Shown piece by piece: positions 33,995 through 41,241 of a DNA stretch of 64,000 nucleotides. The notes beneath the pieces are model-generated. The model searched no databases. It was not told the DNA's origin and saw only the letters and a program-made list of their open reading frames with translations. The position numbers and the translations under genes were made by a program. Numbering within the stretch: the first letter of the stretch is position 1; every line of letters starts with the position of its first letter. This DNA comes from Flavobacteriales bacterium 34_180_T64 (GTDB taxonomy: Bacteria > Bacteroidota > Bacteroidia > Flavobacteriales > Flavobacteriaceae): the NCBI GenBank assembly GCA_002162765.1, contig MAAR01000004.1, forward strand, positions 186,001-250,000, read 5' to 3'.

Positions 33995-34765
33995 ATGTCA
34001 TTGAAAAAACTCTTTAAAATAATACTTAATAGCGTTCCTCGACCACTACTCATTAGACTCAGTTATGTAGCCAGACCGATACTCGCATTTTTTCTAAAAG
34101 GAAATCGACACACAGATCCTATTGATGGTAAAAGTTTTAAGTCATTTTTACCCTATGGATATGTTGACCAGCGAAATAATGTTCTATCACCTTCAACACT
34201 TTCATTAGAAAGACATCGGTTGCTATGGTTGTACCTAAAAAATGAAACGGATTTCTTTACCTCTGAAAAAAAAGCGCTTCATTTTGCTCCTGAACAAGCA
34301 TTTTATAAGCGTTTTCGCGGCATGAAAAATCTAGATTATACGACAACCGATTTAGAATCGCCACTGGCAGATGTAAAAGCAGACATTTGCAATCTACCTT
34401 TTGAAGACAATGCTTTTGATGTCATATTATGCAATCATGTTTTAGAACATATTCCAGACGACACTAAAGCAATGCAAGAATTATATCGCGTTTTAAAACC
34501 TGGAGGTTTTGGTGTTTTTCAAATTCCGCAAGACCTACAAAGAGCGGAGACTTTTGAAGATGATAGCATCATAGATAAAAAAGAGCGTGCTAAAATTTTT
34601 GGACAGTATGATCATGTGAGAGTTTATGGTCTTGATTATTTTGACAAGCTAAGACACATCGGATTTAAAGTAGACGAGGTAGATTATACAGCTCAACTTT
34701 CTAAAGAAGACATCACTAAATATTGCTTAGCACATGGTGAAATTATTCCTGTAGTAAGCAAGTGA
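33995..34765 (+). CDS. Class I SAM-dependent methyltransferase
   Basis: 256 residues with the ATG at 33995. Residues about 150-205 hold the core: a short strand in DYTTTDLES, LPFEDNAFDVILCNHVLEHIPDD (motif IV) and LYRVLKPGGFGVFQIP (post-motif), typical of Methyltransf_11. Motif I is atypical (ALHFAPEQAFYKRF), as in a group often found with glycosyltransferase loci. The substrate is not known. An upstream in-frame start overlaps the previous gene heavily and was rejected. The gene starts 4 bases after the FGE-like gene. Confidence 0.85.
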   Translation: MSLKKLFKIILNSVPRPLLIRLSYVARPILAFFLKGNRHTDPIDGKSFKSFLPYGYVDQRNNVLSPSTLSLERHRLLWLYLKNETDFFTSEKKALHFAPEQAFYKRFRGMKNLDYTTTDLESPLADVKADICNLPFEDNAFDVILCNHVLEHIPDDTKAMQELYRVLKPGGFGVFQIPQDLQRAETFEDDSIIDKKERAKIFGQYDHVRVYGLDYFDKLRHIGFKVDEVDYTAQLSKEDITKYCLAHGEIIPVVSK

Positions 34766-34767
34766 TT

Positions 34768-34851
34768 TGTCATTAGGAGGAGTGAAACGATGTGGTAATC
34801 TTATTAAAAGAAACAGATTGCCACAACAAATAAATTTGCTTCGCAATGACA
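34768..34851 (+). repeat. Dispersed repeat with TGTCATT...AATGACA ends, copy 3
   Basis: It starts TGTCATTAGGAGGAGTG and ends TTTGCTTCGCAATGACA, with GTGGTAATCT and AGATTGCCACA forming inner inverted arms. It has the same order of blocks as 14524-14619. It fills the space between two convergent genes. Confidence 0.75.
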
Positions 34852-34855
34852 ACTA

Positions 34856-35830
34856 TTATTCAGGAAATCCATTTAGACTCAAGGTCTCTAACTCTTGATT
34901 TTCATTTTCAAATATCAAAAACACTTTTAACTCTGGATGTAATTGAAGAAAATGTTTCACATTTTCGATTCCCATTGATTTGAAAGCTGTTGCATATGCA
35001 TCGGCTGTCATACAATCTCTAGTAATCACAGAAATTCCTAACAAATTAGTTTGGCTAGGATATCCTGTTTTAGCATCAATAATGTGAGCATATCGTTTTC
35101 CGTTTTCGTCAATCTTAAATTTCCGATAAGTTCCTGAGGTTGCCATGGCTTCATCTGTTAGCTGAATTGCTTTAATAACCGTCTGTGTACCATCAAAACT
35201 AGGTTTATCAATACCAACAGTCCATGCACTATTCTTCTCAATATTCTGGCCTTTACAGCGAATTTCTCCTCCGATCTCAACCAAATAATTCGACGTGTTT
35301 TTATACTCTAAAAACTCCGCGATTACATCTACGGCATAACCCTTCGCAATTGCATTAAAATCGATAAAAGCACCAAGTTGCAATTTTCGTATCGATCCAT
35401 TTTCGATTGTTACTTTGTCCAAACCAACATTTAACATCAAACTATCTATTTTTAAGCTATCTAGACTAACGATTTTGTCTTCAGGCCCAAAGTCCCATGC
35501 ATTCACAACTGCTCCTATTGTTGGATCAAAAGCACCATCAGTTTGTTTATTAATGTCCTTTGAAGTATTAAACACTTTTTTAAAGTGTTCATCTATTATT
35601 ATTGATTCATTTCTATTAATCTTCGAAATATCAGAATTCACTTGATAGGTAGACATCGATTTATTTATAACATAAAACAAACTATCAAATTGCTTTTCAA
35701 AGTTGTCATGTCCTTCATAAATTACAGAATAAGACGTTCCAAAAACAGAACCAGATAGCTTTATATTTTTTGGTTCTTTTTCACAAGAAAATATGAATAA
35801 AGTAAGTAGTATAAATGCTAATTTTTTCAT
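34856..35830 (-). CDS. apbE: FAD:protein FMN transferase, lipoprotein
   Basis: 324 residues. The lipobox IFSC (C16) places it in the periplasm. The FAD- and metal-binding segments are visible: GAFIDFNAIAKGYAVDVI, VEIGGEIRCKG, MATSGTYRKF and HIIDAKTGYP, then a threonine/aspartate-rich TRDCMTADAYATA. ApbE transfers FMN from FAD to threonines of NqrB and NqrC; the Nqr operon lies on the same strand about 2 kb upstream. Repeats flank the gene on both sides (34768 and 35849). Confidence 0.95.
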   Translation of the reverse strand: MKKLAFILLTLFIFSCEKEPKNIKLSGSVFGTSYSVIYEGHDNFEKQFDSLFYVINKSMSTYQVNSDISKINRNESIIIDEHFKKVFNTSKDINKQTDGAFDPTIGAVVNAWDFGPEDKIVSLDSLKIDSLMLNVGLDKVTIENGSIRKLQLGAFIDFNAIAKGYAVDVIAEFLEYKNTSNYLVEIGGEIRCKGQNIEKNSAWTVGIDKPSFDGTQTVIKAIQLTDEAMATSGTYRKFKIDENGKRYAHIIDAKTGYPSQTNLLGISVITRDCMTADAYATAFKSMGIENVKHFLQLHPELKVFLIFENENQELETLSLNGFPE

Positions 35831-35848
35831 TTTAATTCTATAATATTT

Positions 35849-35932
35849 GTCATTGCTAGGAATGAAATAACCTGGCAGTTTTTAAAATAAAGTTCTCTAT
35901 AAGAGATTCCCGCGCTTCGCTCAGAATGACAT
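35849..35932 (+). repeat. Dispersed repeat with TGTCATT...AATGACA ends, copy 4
   Basis: It starts TGTCATTGCTAGGAATG and ends GCTTCGCTCAGAATGACA. It lies between apbE and the small Nqr-associated gene, directly at the stop codon of the latter. Confidence 0.65.
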
Positions 35933-35933
35933 C

Positions 35934-36311
35934 TTAGTTCAAATTTGTTTCAACAAATTGAATTCCATTATACTCAAGCAGATAATCTTCGTCTAAATAA
36001 ACAGGCAATTCTTCACCATCAGGATTTCCTAAACCAACACCTGCATAAAGCACTTTAGCATCTTTCTCATGAGCATGTTTTTTAAAGGTTTCCATCCAAA
36101 CTACATCATAACTATCGGGATTCGCAGGAATCATAACCGCTTTTACGATCACAAAAAAGTACTGTCCGTTTTTATCAGTACATACAAATTGCGGATGTTT
36201 TTTTAGCTTACTATTAATGGCTATAAATTCAAATCCTCGCTCTTCTAATTCTTTACCAACATGGTTCATGGCAAGATTATGTAGTTCTTGTTCTGATAAT
36301 GCTTTACTCAT
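35934..36311 (-). CDS. Small Nqr-associated protein, unknown
   Basis: 125 residues, cytosolic. Helix-rich N-terminus (LNEQ-type HNLAMNHVGKELEERGFEF), then strands with HPQFVCTDKNGQYFFVIVKA. The pattern of a G-x-x-x-E helix followed by QFV and FFVIVK recalls the core of PD-(D/E)xK-like proteins such as YraN, but the acidic catalytic residues are not clear. Homologues next to nqr genes in flavobacteria are sometimes labelled as an Nqr subunit F; the protein has no ferredoxin or FAD domain, so that label should not be used. A -7 box abuts its start. Confidence 0.65.
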   Translation of the reverse strand: MSKALSEQELHNLAMNHVGKELEERGFEFIAINSKLKKHPQFVCTDKNGQYFFVIVKAVMIPANPDSYDVVWMETFKKHAHEKDAKVLYAGVGLGNPDGEELPVYLDEDYLLEYNGIQFVETNLN

Positions 36312-36315
36312 GATA

Positions 36316-36323
36316 CAAAAATA
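36316..36323 (-). promoter_or_regulatory. Bacteroidetes -7 box abutting the start at 36311
   Basis: On the minus strand TATTTTTG is only four bases (TATC) from the ATG, so the message would be leaderless or nearly so. Confidence 0.45.
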
Positions 36324-36418
36324 CTATTTCTATAAAGATTGATAAAATTGTTTAACTTTAAATCCAACTACTTACCAAAACTACTTCATAAGCTTCTGCT
36401 ATTTCAAAAAATAAGTAG

Positions 36419-36820
36419 ATGATTAAATTTTCCAAGAATACACGCAAAATGAATCTCAATCTCATAGGGACTATTCTTGCGATGTCTTTTCTTTTTAATT
36501 GTGTAGAACACAAATCACTTCCCGATCCGCTCGAAGCTGGCTGGAACAATAAAGCAGTTTGCGAAGTTTTACAAGACAATGAAAATTTAAGGGCATTGAA
36601 GTGCACATTTCCACCTGGTGTTGGTCATGAACGTCATTATCACAAAGCACATTTTGGTTATGCTGTTGCCGGAGGAACGTTCAGAATAAAAGATACTACT
36701 GGGATAAGGGTAGTGACAATTAAAACCGGAGCCGACTTTACTAGTGAAGGTGTTGACTGGCACGAAGTACAAAATATTGGAGATAGTACTGCCATTTTTT
36801 TAATTGTAGAACCCAAATAA
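36419..36820 (+). CDS. Cupin-domain lipoprotein
   Basis: 133 residues. The ATG at 36419 is preferred because it gives a basic n-region (KFSKNTRK) before the hydrophobic stretch ending in the lipobox LFNC; an internal ATG at 36449 would leave no positive charge. The mature part is a cupin: PPGVGHERHYHKAHFGYAVAGG holds the histidine ligands and VDWHEVQNIG the last one. It is probably a periplasmic or surface metal-binding cupin. It lies in a plus-strand block placed between nqrF and its usual minus-strand companions. The function is unknown. Confidence 0.75.
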   Translation: MIKFSKNTRKMNLNLIGTILAMSFLFNCVEHKSLPDPLEAGWNNKAVCEVLQDNENLRALKCTFPPGVGHERHYHKAHFGYAVAGGTFRIKDTTGIRVVTIKTGADFTSEGVDWHEVQNIGDSTAIFLIVEPK

Positions 36821-36834
36821 TAGAAATTCATAAT

Positions 36835-37583
36835 ATGATTAAATTCTTTCGAAGAATCCGTCAAAACCTCATTATGGAAAACAAAACATCCAAATACTTT
36901 AAATACGCCATTGGTGAAATATTACTTGTGGTTATAGGTATTCTAATTGCACTTCAAATCAATAATTTGAATGAGGCAAAAAAACAAGAATATTAGAAAC
37001 TAAAATACTTAAAGAATTACATAATAATCTACTATTAGATATCGATGAAATTCATCTTGATGTGACTTACATGGATAGTATAAACAAAGCGTGTTCAGAT
37101 ATTAAAACTTATTTAGAAAAATATGACAACCCAAATGACTCTTTATTTACAACTTTATCGATATTAAGAGTTACACCACATTTTGACCCTAATAAAAGTG
37201 GTTATGAACTGTTACAATCTAATGGTGTTGAAGTTATTTCAAATGACAGTTTAAGGAACTCAATATCACTACTCTATGAAAGGAACTACCCATATTATAA
37301 ACGATACGAAGAAGAACGCTTACGATTTCATGCATTACATAGTGAACCTATATTTCTTAGCTACTTATATATGCATTTTGAACCTACTTTAAAATATTAT
37401 GGCAAATTTGAAATCACAAACGAAGACTATAAAAAACTAAAACATGACACTAGTTTTTTTAAACTGTTAGCTGCTATTGCTTTTGAAAATAGCGCTGTCC
37501 AAGATCGAGGTAAAAAAACAGAAGCAAAAATGCGTTCTCTTTTAACTTTTTTAGAAAATGAAATCGCACTTAAAGAACCATAA
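36835..37583 (+). pseudogene. DUF6090-type membrane protein, interrupted by a frameshift
   Basis: The first frame (36835-36996) encodes 53 residues: MIKFFRRIRQNL, MENKTSKYFKYAIGEI and one membrane helix LLVVIGILIALQINN, the start of the flavobacterial DUF6090 family. It stops soon after a run of seven A (36978-36984). The rest of the protein (TRILETKILKELHNN..., to 37583) continues in the -1 frame. One extra A would restore a single gene of about 250 codons. The heptamer is A-AAA-AAA in the zero frame, which also fits programmed -1 frameshifting. Mutation, sequencing error and frameshifting are all possible. The function of the family is unknown. Confidence 0.6.
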
Positions 37584-37612
37584 TCCATATTATAAATTTT
37601 ATTTATAAGTAC

Positions 37613-37631
37613 ATGATTAAATTCTTTAGAA
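37613..37631 (+). pseudogene. Remnant of a second DUF6090-type gene start
   Basis: ATGATTAAATTCTTTAGAA repeats the first codons of the gene at 36835 (ATGATTAAATTCTTTCGAA) with one mismatch, 30 bases after that gene's stop. The frame then runs into a terminator. These genes often occur in tandem, so this is probably what is left of a deleted copy. Confidence 0.4.
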
Positions 37632-37634
37632 TGA

Positions 37635-37664
37635 AAAAACCCAACACATACATGTTGGGTTTTT
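37635..37664 (-). terminator. Bidirectional terminator
   Basis: Stem AAAACCCAACA with TGTTGGGTTTT (37636-37646 and 37653-37663), loop of six, A run before and T run after. It can end both the plus-strand DUF6090-type gene and the minus-strand nqr operon. Confidence 0.85.
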
Positions 37665-37675
37665 GTCTTTATTAT

Positions 37676-37702
37676 GGGATGCTGAAACAAGTTCAGCATG
37701 AC
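37676..37702 (+). repeat. Short palindromic repeat
   Basis: An 8-bp perfect stem ATGCTGAA/TTCAGCAT with loop ACAAG, then GAC. It matches the ATGCTGAAACAAGTTCAGCAT palindrome that I recall as frequent in flavobacterial intergenic regions. It lies 26 bases from the nqrF stop codon. Confidence 0.5.
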
Positions 37703-37727
37703 TTTTTAATTAAATCATAATTATCAA

Positions 37728-39044
37728 CTAGCCTCCAAAATCATCAAATCTAATATTCTCATCGGCAAGACCAAAGTCTTCTCCCATTTTTTGAACCGCT
37801 TGATTCATTAATGGTGGTCCACAGAAATACAATTCGATATCTTCTGGCGACTCATGAAGACTAAGATAATTATCTATTACACAATTGTGAATGAATCCTA
37901 CAAATCCATCTCCAGGGGCATCAATATTTTCTTTTACTTTCCAGTTATCCTCTTCCATTGGTTCAGATAATGCTAAATAGAATTTAAAGTTTGGAAAATC
38001 ACGCTCTAACGCTTCGAAGTGTTCTAAATAGAACAACTCACGTTTTGAACGCCCACCATACCAATATGTTACTTTACGCCCCGTCTTTAAGGTTCTGAAT
38101 AAGTGATATAAGTGTGAACGCATTGGCGCCATTCCTGCCCCTCCACCAACGTATAACATTTCTGCTTCAGACTCATTGATAAAGAATTCACCATAAGGTC
38201 CTGAAATGGTTACTTTATCTCCAGGTTTTTGATTAAATATATAAGAAGATGCAATTCCAGGATTTACATCCATCCATCCATTTTTAGCACGATCCCAAGG
38301 TGGTGATGCGATACGAACATTTAACATGATCTCGCGTCCTTCTGCAGGATAAGAGGCCATTGAATACGCTCTCTCAACTGTTTCAGTGTTTTTCATCACT
38401 AAAGGCCAAAGATTGAATTTGTCCCATTCGGCTTGAAATTTATCTGGTGTTTCATGTTCTTCAGGATGCGCCGTAATATCCATGTCTGCAAATTTCACTT
38501 CACATTCTGGAATTTCAATTTGAATATATCCACCTGCTTTATAACCCATGTCTTCAGGAATCTCTACTACAAATTCCTTAATAAAAGAGGCCACATTATA
38601 ATTTCGAACAACAACAGCTTCCCATTTTTTAATACCAAACACTTCTTCAGGTATGGTAATCTCCATGTCTTGTTTTACTTTCACCTGACATGATAAACGT
38701 ACGCCATGTTTTAATTCTTTACGTGTGAAATGAGGCGTTTCTGTTGGAAGCGCTTCACCTCCACCAGACAATACGTGACACTCACATTGCACACAAGTTC
38801 CACCACCACCACAAGCTGATGGTAAAAATATTTTTTGAGCGCTTAATGTAGTTAATAAACTATCTCCTGAAGCTACTTCAATTTCACGTTCACCATTAAT
38901 CAAAATCTTTACAGGACCAGATGGTGATAATTTTTGCTTTACAACTAATAACAACGCCACTAATAACAAGGTTACTAGTAAAAAGGCTGCTACTGTTGCT
39001 ATAATTGTTCCTAATGTACTTGCTGCTAATATCATGCTACTCAT
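37728..39044 (-). CDS. nqrF: Na+-translocating NADH:quinone reductase subunit F
   Basis: 438 residues. One N-terminal membrane helix is followed by a [2Fe-2S] ferredoxin domain (C78, C84, C87, C119; [15 protein letters not shown]), then FAD-binding ([17 protein letters not shown]) and NADH-binding ([14 protein letters not shown]-terminal [11 protein letters not shown]) domains. It is the NADH-oxidising entry subunit of the complex. Its start overlaps nqrE by 8 bases. A second ATG three codons in would give almost the same protein. It is the last gene of the nqrABCDEF operon. Confidence 0.97.
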   Translation of the reverse strand: MSSMILAASTLGTIIATVAAFLLVTLLLVALLLVVKQKLSPSGPVKILINGEREIEVASGDSLLTTLSAQKIFLPSACGGGGTCVQCECHVLSGGGEALPTETPHFTRKELKHGVRLSCQVKVKQDMEITIPEEVFGIKKWEAVVVRNYNVASFIKEFVVEIPEDMGYKAGGYIQIEIPECEVKFADMDITAHPEEHETPDKFQAEWDKFNLWPLVMKNTETVERAYSMASYPAEGREIMLNVRIASPPWDRAKNGWMDVNPGIASSYIFNQKPGDKVTISGPYGEFFINESEAEMLYVGGGAGMAPMRSHLYHLFRTLKTGRKVTYWYGGRSKRELFYLEHFEALERDFPNFKFYLALSEPMEEDNWKVKENIDAPGDGFVGFIHNCVIDNYLSLHESPEDIELYFCGPPLMNQAVQKMGEDFGLADENIRFDDFGG

Positions 39045-39789
39045 TTGCGTTTATTGTTGTTTTGTTAGCCAACTCATTATTTTCAGACGTTTCGACTGCG
39101 CTCAACGTGACATTTTCTTTTGATGATTTTTCAACTGAAACTGTTTTTTCTTCAGTCTTAGTTTCTTCTTCTCCACCTGTTAACATACCACCAAAACTCA
39201 TAAATCCGATGGCCATTAATCCTGTGATAATAAAAGTAATTCCTAATCCTCTTAATGCTGGTGGCACATTTGAATATCTTATTTTTTCACGTATAGCGGC
39301 AATAGCTAATATTGCTAAAAACCATCCAATTCCAGAGCCAACACCATAATTTAATGCTAATCCTAAAGATGCAATTTCACGCGACTGCATAAATAATGAA
39401 CCTCCTAAAATAGCACAGTTTACTGCGATTAATGGTAAGAATATTCCCAATGAATTATATAAGGATGGTGAAAATTTCTCAACAATAATTTCTACCAATT
39501 GAACCATGGTCGCAATAGTTGCAATAAACATGATAAAGGATAAGAAGCTTAAATCGTAACTCGCATATTCTTCACCAAGCCAAGATAAAGCGCCTTCCTG
39601 CAATATATATTGATCTAACAACCAGTTTAAAGGCACAGTAATAGCCAATACAAATATTACTGCAGCTCCAAGTCCGACCGCTGTTGATACTTTTTTAGAT
39701 ACGGCTAAGTATGAACACATTCCTAGGAAAGTGGCAAAAACCATATTATCTATAAAAATCGATTTAAAAAATAATTCTAAATGTTCCAT
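39037..39789 (-). CDS. nqrE: Na+-translocating NADH:quinone reductase subunit E, with added C-terminal tail
   Basis: 250 residues against about 200 for well-known NqrE. Residues 1-205 are the usual six-helix membrane core, with [18 protein letters not shown] and the conserved cysteine-containing loops CAILGG; a cluster between NqrD and NqrE is bound by such cysteines. After the last helix an acidic and polar tail of about 45 residues ([19 protein letters not shown]...) was added. Bases 39090-39112, which encode TLSAVET, are the dispersed-repeat core. Overlaps nqrF by 8 bases. Confidence 0.95.
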   Translation of the reverse strand: MEHLELFFKSIFIDNMVFATFLGMCSYLAVSKKVSTAVGLGAAVIFVLAITVPLNWLLDQYILQEGALSWLGEEYASYDLSFLSFIMFIATIATMVQLVEIIVEKFSPSLYNSLGIFLPLIAVNCAILGGSLFMQSREIASLGLALNYGVGSGIGWFLAILAIAAIREKIRYSNVPPALRGLGITFIITGLMAIGFMSFGGMLTGGEEETKTEEKTVSVEKSSKENVTLSAVETSENNELANKTTINANE

Positions 39790-39839
39790 ATGTTTTATTT
39801 TGAAGCAATTCTAAACGGTATTAGAATCACAATACAATT

Positions 39840-40487
39840 TTAATGATCTTCTACTAATGCTTTGTTTCTACTACGTTGTACCCAAATAATGATTCCAACA
39901 ACGATAAGTGCCATTGGAGACAACAACATGAATCCGTTGTTTTCATAACCAAAAGCATATAATCCTGTTTTTGTAATTGGGTCTCCTAATACTGGAAAAC
40001 CTAATAAGGTTCCAGAACCTAATAATTCTCTAAAGAAACCTACAATGATTAAAATCACCCCATATCCTAAAGAGTTTCCGATACCATCAAGAAATGAGCG
40101 CCAAGGTTTATTTGCTAAAGCAAAAGCTTCAAAGCGTCCCATAATGATACAGTTTGTAATAATTAATCCAACAAATACTGAAAGTGTTTTACTCAATTCA
40201 TAAGCGAAGGCTTTCAGCACTAAATCCACAATAATCACCAAAGTTGCAACTACAATTAGCTGAACGATAATTCTAATTTTTGATGGAATAATATTTCGCA
40301 TTAATGAAATGACAACGTTCCCTACACCAAGCACGAACAATACTGAGATTGCCATTACTATAGATGCTTCTAACTCAGCGGTAATTGCCAAGGCCGAACA
40401 GATACCAAGTACTTGAATTGTAATTGGATTATTATCTGCTAAAGGATCTAATATTAAGTTGGCATCTTTTTTAGAAAGTAAACCCAT
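39840..40487 (-). CDS. nqrD: Na+-translocating NADH:quinone reductase subunit D
   Basis: 215 residues, six membrane helices, homologous in fold to NqrE. LGICSALAITAELEASIVMA and ITNCIIMGRFEAFALANKPW hold the conserved cysteines (in IC and NC) that share an iron centre with NqrE. It forms part of the Na+ path and electron path in the membrane. It begins 2 bases after nqrC and is separated from nqrE by 50 bases. Confidence 0.97.
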   Translation of the reverse strand: MGLLSKKDANLILDPLADNNPITIQVLGICSALAITAELEASIVMAISVLFVLGVGNVVISLMRNIIPSKIRIIVQLIVVATLVIIVDLVLKAFAYELSKTLSVFVGLIITNCIIMGRFEAFALANKPWRSFLDGIGNSLGYGVILIIVGFFRELLGSGTLLGFPVLGDPITKTGLYAFGYENNGFMLLSPMALIVVGIIIWVQRSRNKALVEDH

Positions 40488-40489
40488 AA

Positions 40490-41239
40490 TTAGTTAGTTT
40501 TTAAAGTTTTAAAATAAGGCACGTACAATTTCAAATCGCTTCTAATCATAGCAGACACACCATCACCTGTAATAGTGGCTCCTGCAATAGCATCGACCTC
40601 ATTATCAGTTTTATCTTTATTTGTTGGATCTGCATTTCCTTTGGCTACATTAACGCCTTTAAATGAACCATTGTTCATTAAATGTTCACCAATAAAATCA
40701 TCCATAAAAAAACGCTGCTTAATGTTAGCTCCTAAACCAGGTGTTTCTCCTTTATGATCAAAATACGCACCTAGAATGATCATATTTTCATCCATAGCTA
40801 CGTATGCCCAAACGGCATCCCAAAGCCCTTTCCCTCTAATTGGAGCAATGTAAAATGTTTGACCATCTTTTTCTCCAACAAATAAGGGGAGTCTTCTTGT
40901 GTAGGAAGGGTCTTTAGCCATGGCCTTCTCCTTCTTCACATCTATTAAATATGCTTTATCATCTTCAATTGCAGTTGATCCTTCAATGACCAATTGTTTT
41001 TTAATATATTCCGTGAATAACTGAGGGGCTTTATCTGTAGAAACAAAGTTTGCACTTGTACCTTCATTTTCATTAACACCCATTGCATACAAGATATTTT
41101 GCTGCTTTTCTAATCGCTTGTTTTCTGTGATATTTGGCTTCAATGATGACGCCAAATACGCTAATAACGAGCCTACAACCAATACCATTCCAATGGCAAA
41201 GATTATTGTATATGAATTTTTATCTGTTCTTTTTTCCAT
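40490..41239 (-). CDS. nqrC: Na+-translocating NADH:quinone reductase subunit C
   Basis: 249 residues. One N-terminal membrane helix anchors a periplasmic FMN domain. The covalent flavin site is DAIAGAT (T222), where the recognised ApbE signature is D-x-x-(S/T)-G-A-T; here the position before Gly is alanine. GKGLWDAVWAYVAM and HKGETPGLGANI are conserved parts of the domain. Gene spacing to nqrB and nqrD is 2 bases each, so the three are tightly coupled. Confidence 0.96.
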   Translation of the reverse strand: MEKRTDKNSYTIIFAIGMVLVVGSLLAYLASSLKPNITENKRLEKQQNILYAMGVNENEGTSANFVSTDKAPQLFTEYIKKQLVIEGSTAIEDDKAYLIDVKKEKAMAKDPSYTRRLPLFVGEKDGQTFYIAPIRGKGLWDAVWAYVAMDENMIILGAYFDHKGETPGLGANIKQRFFMDDFIGEHLMNNGSFKGVNVAKGNADPTNKDKTDNEVDAIAGATITGDGVSAMIRSDLKLYVPYFKTLKTN

Positions 41240-41241
41240 CG

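Noticed and set aside
36449-36820. Internal ATG as the start of the cupin lipoprotein
   Set aside because: It would leave the signal peptide without a positively charged n-region; the ATG at 36419 gives a better signal.
38433-38693. Plus-strand open frames within the nqr genes
   Set aside because: They are antisense shadows of well-recognised Nqr genes, with no start or promoter signals of their own.
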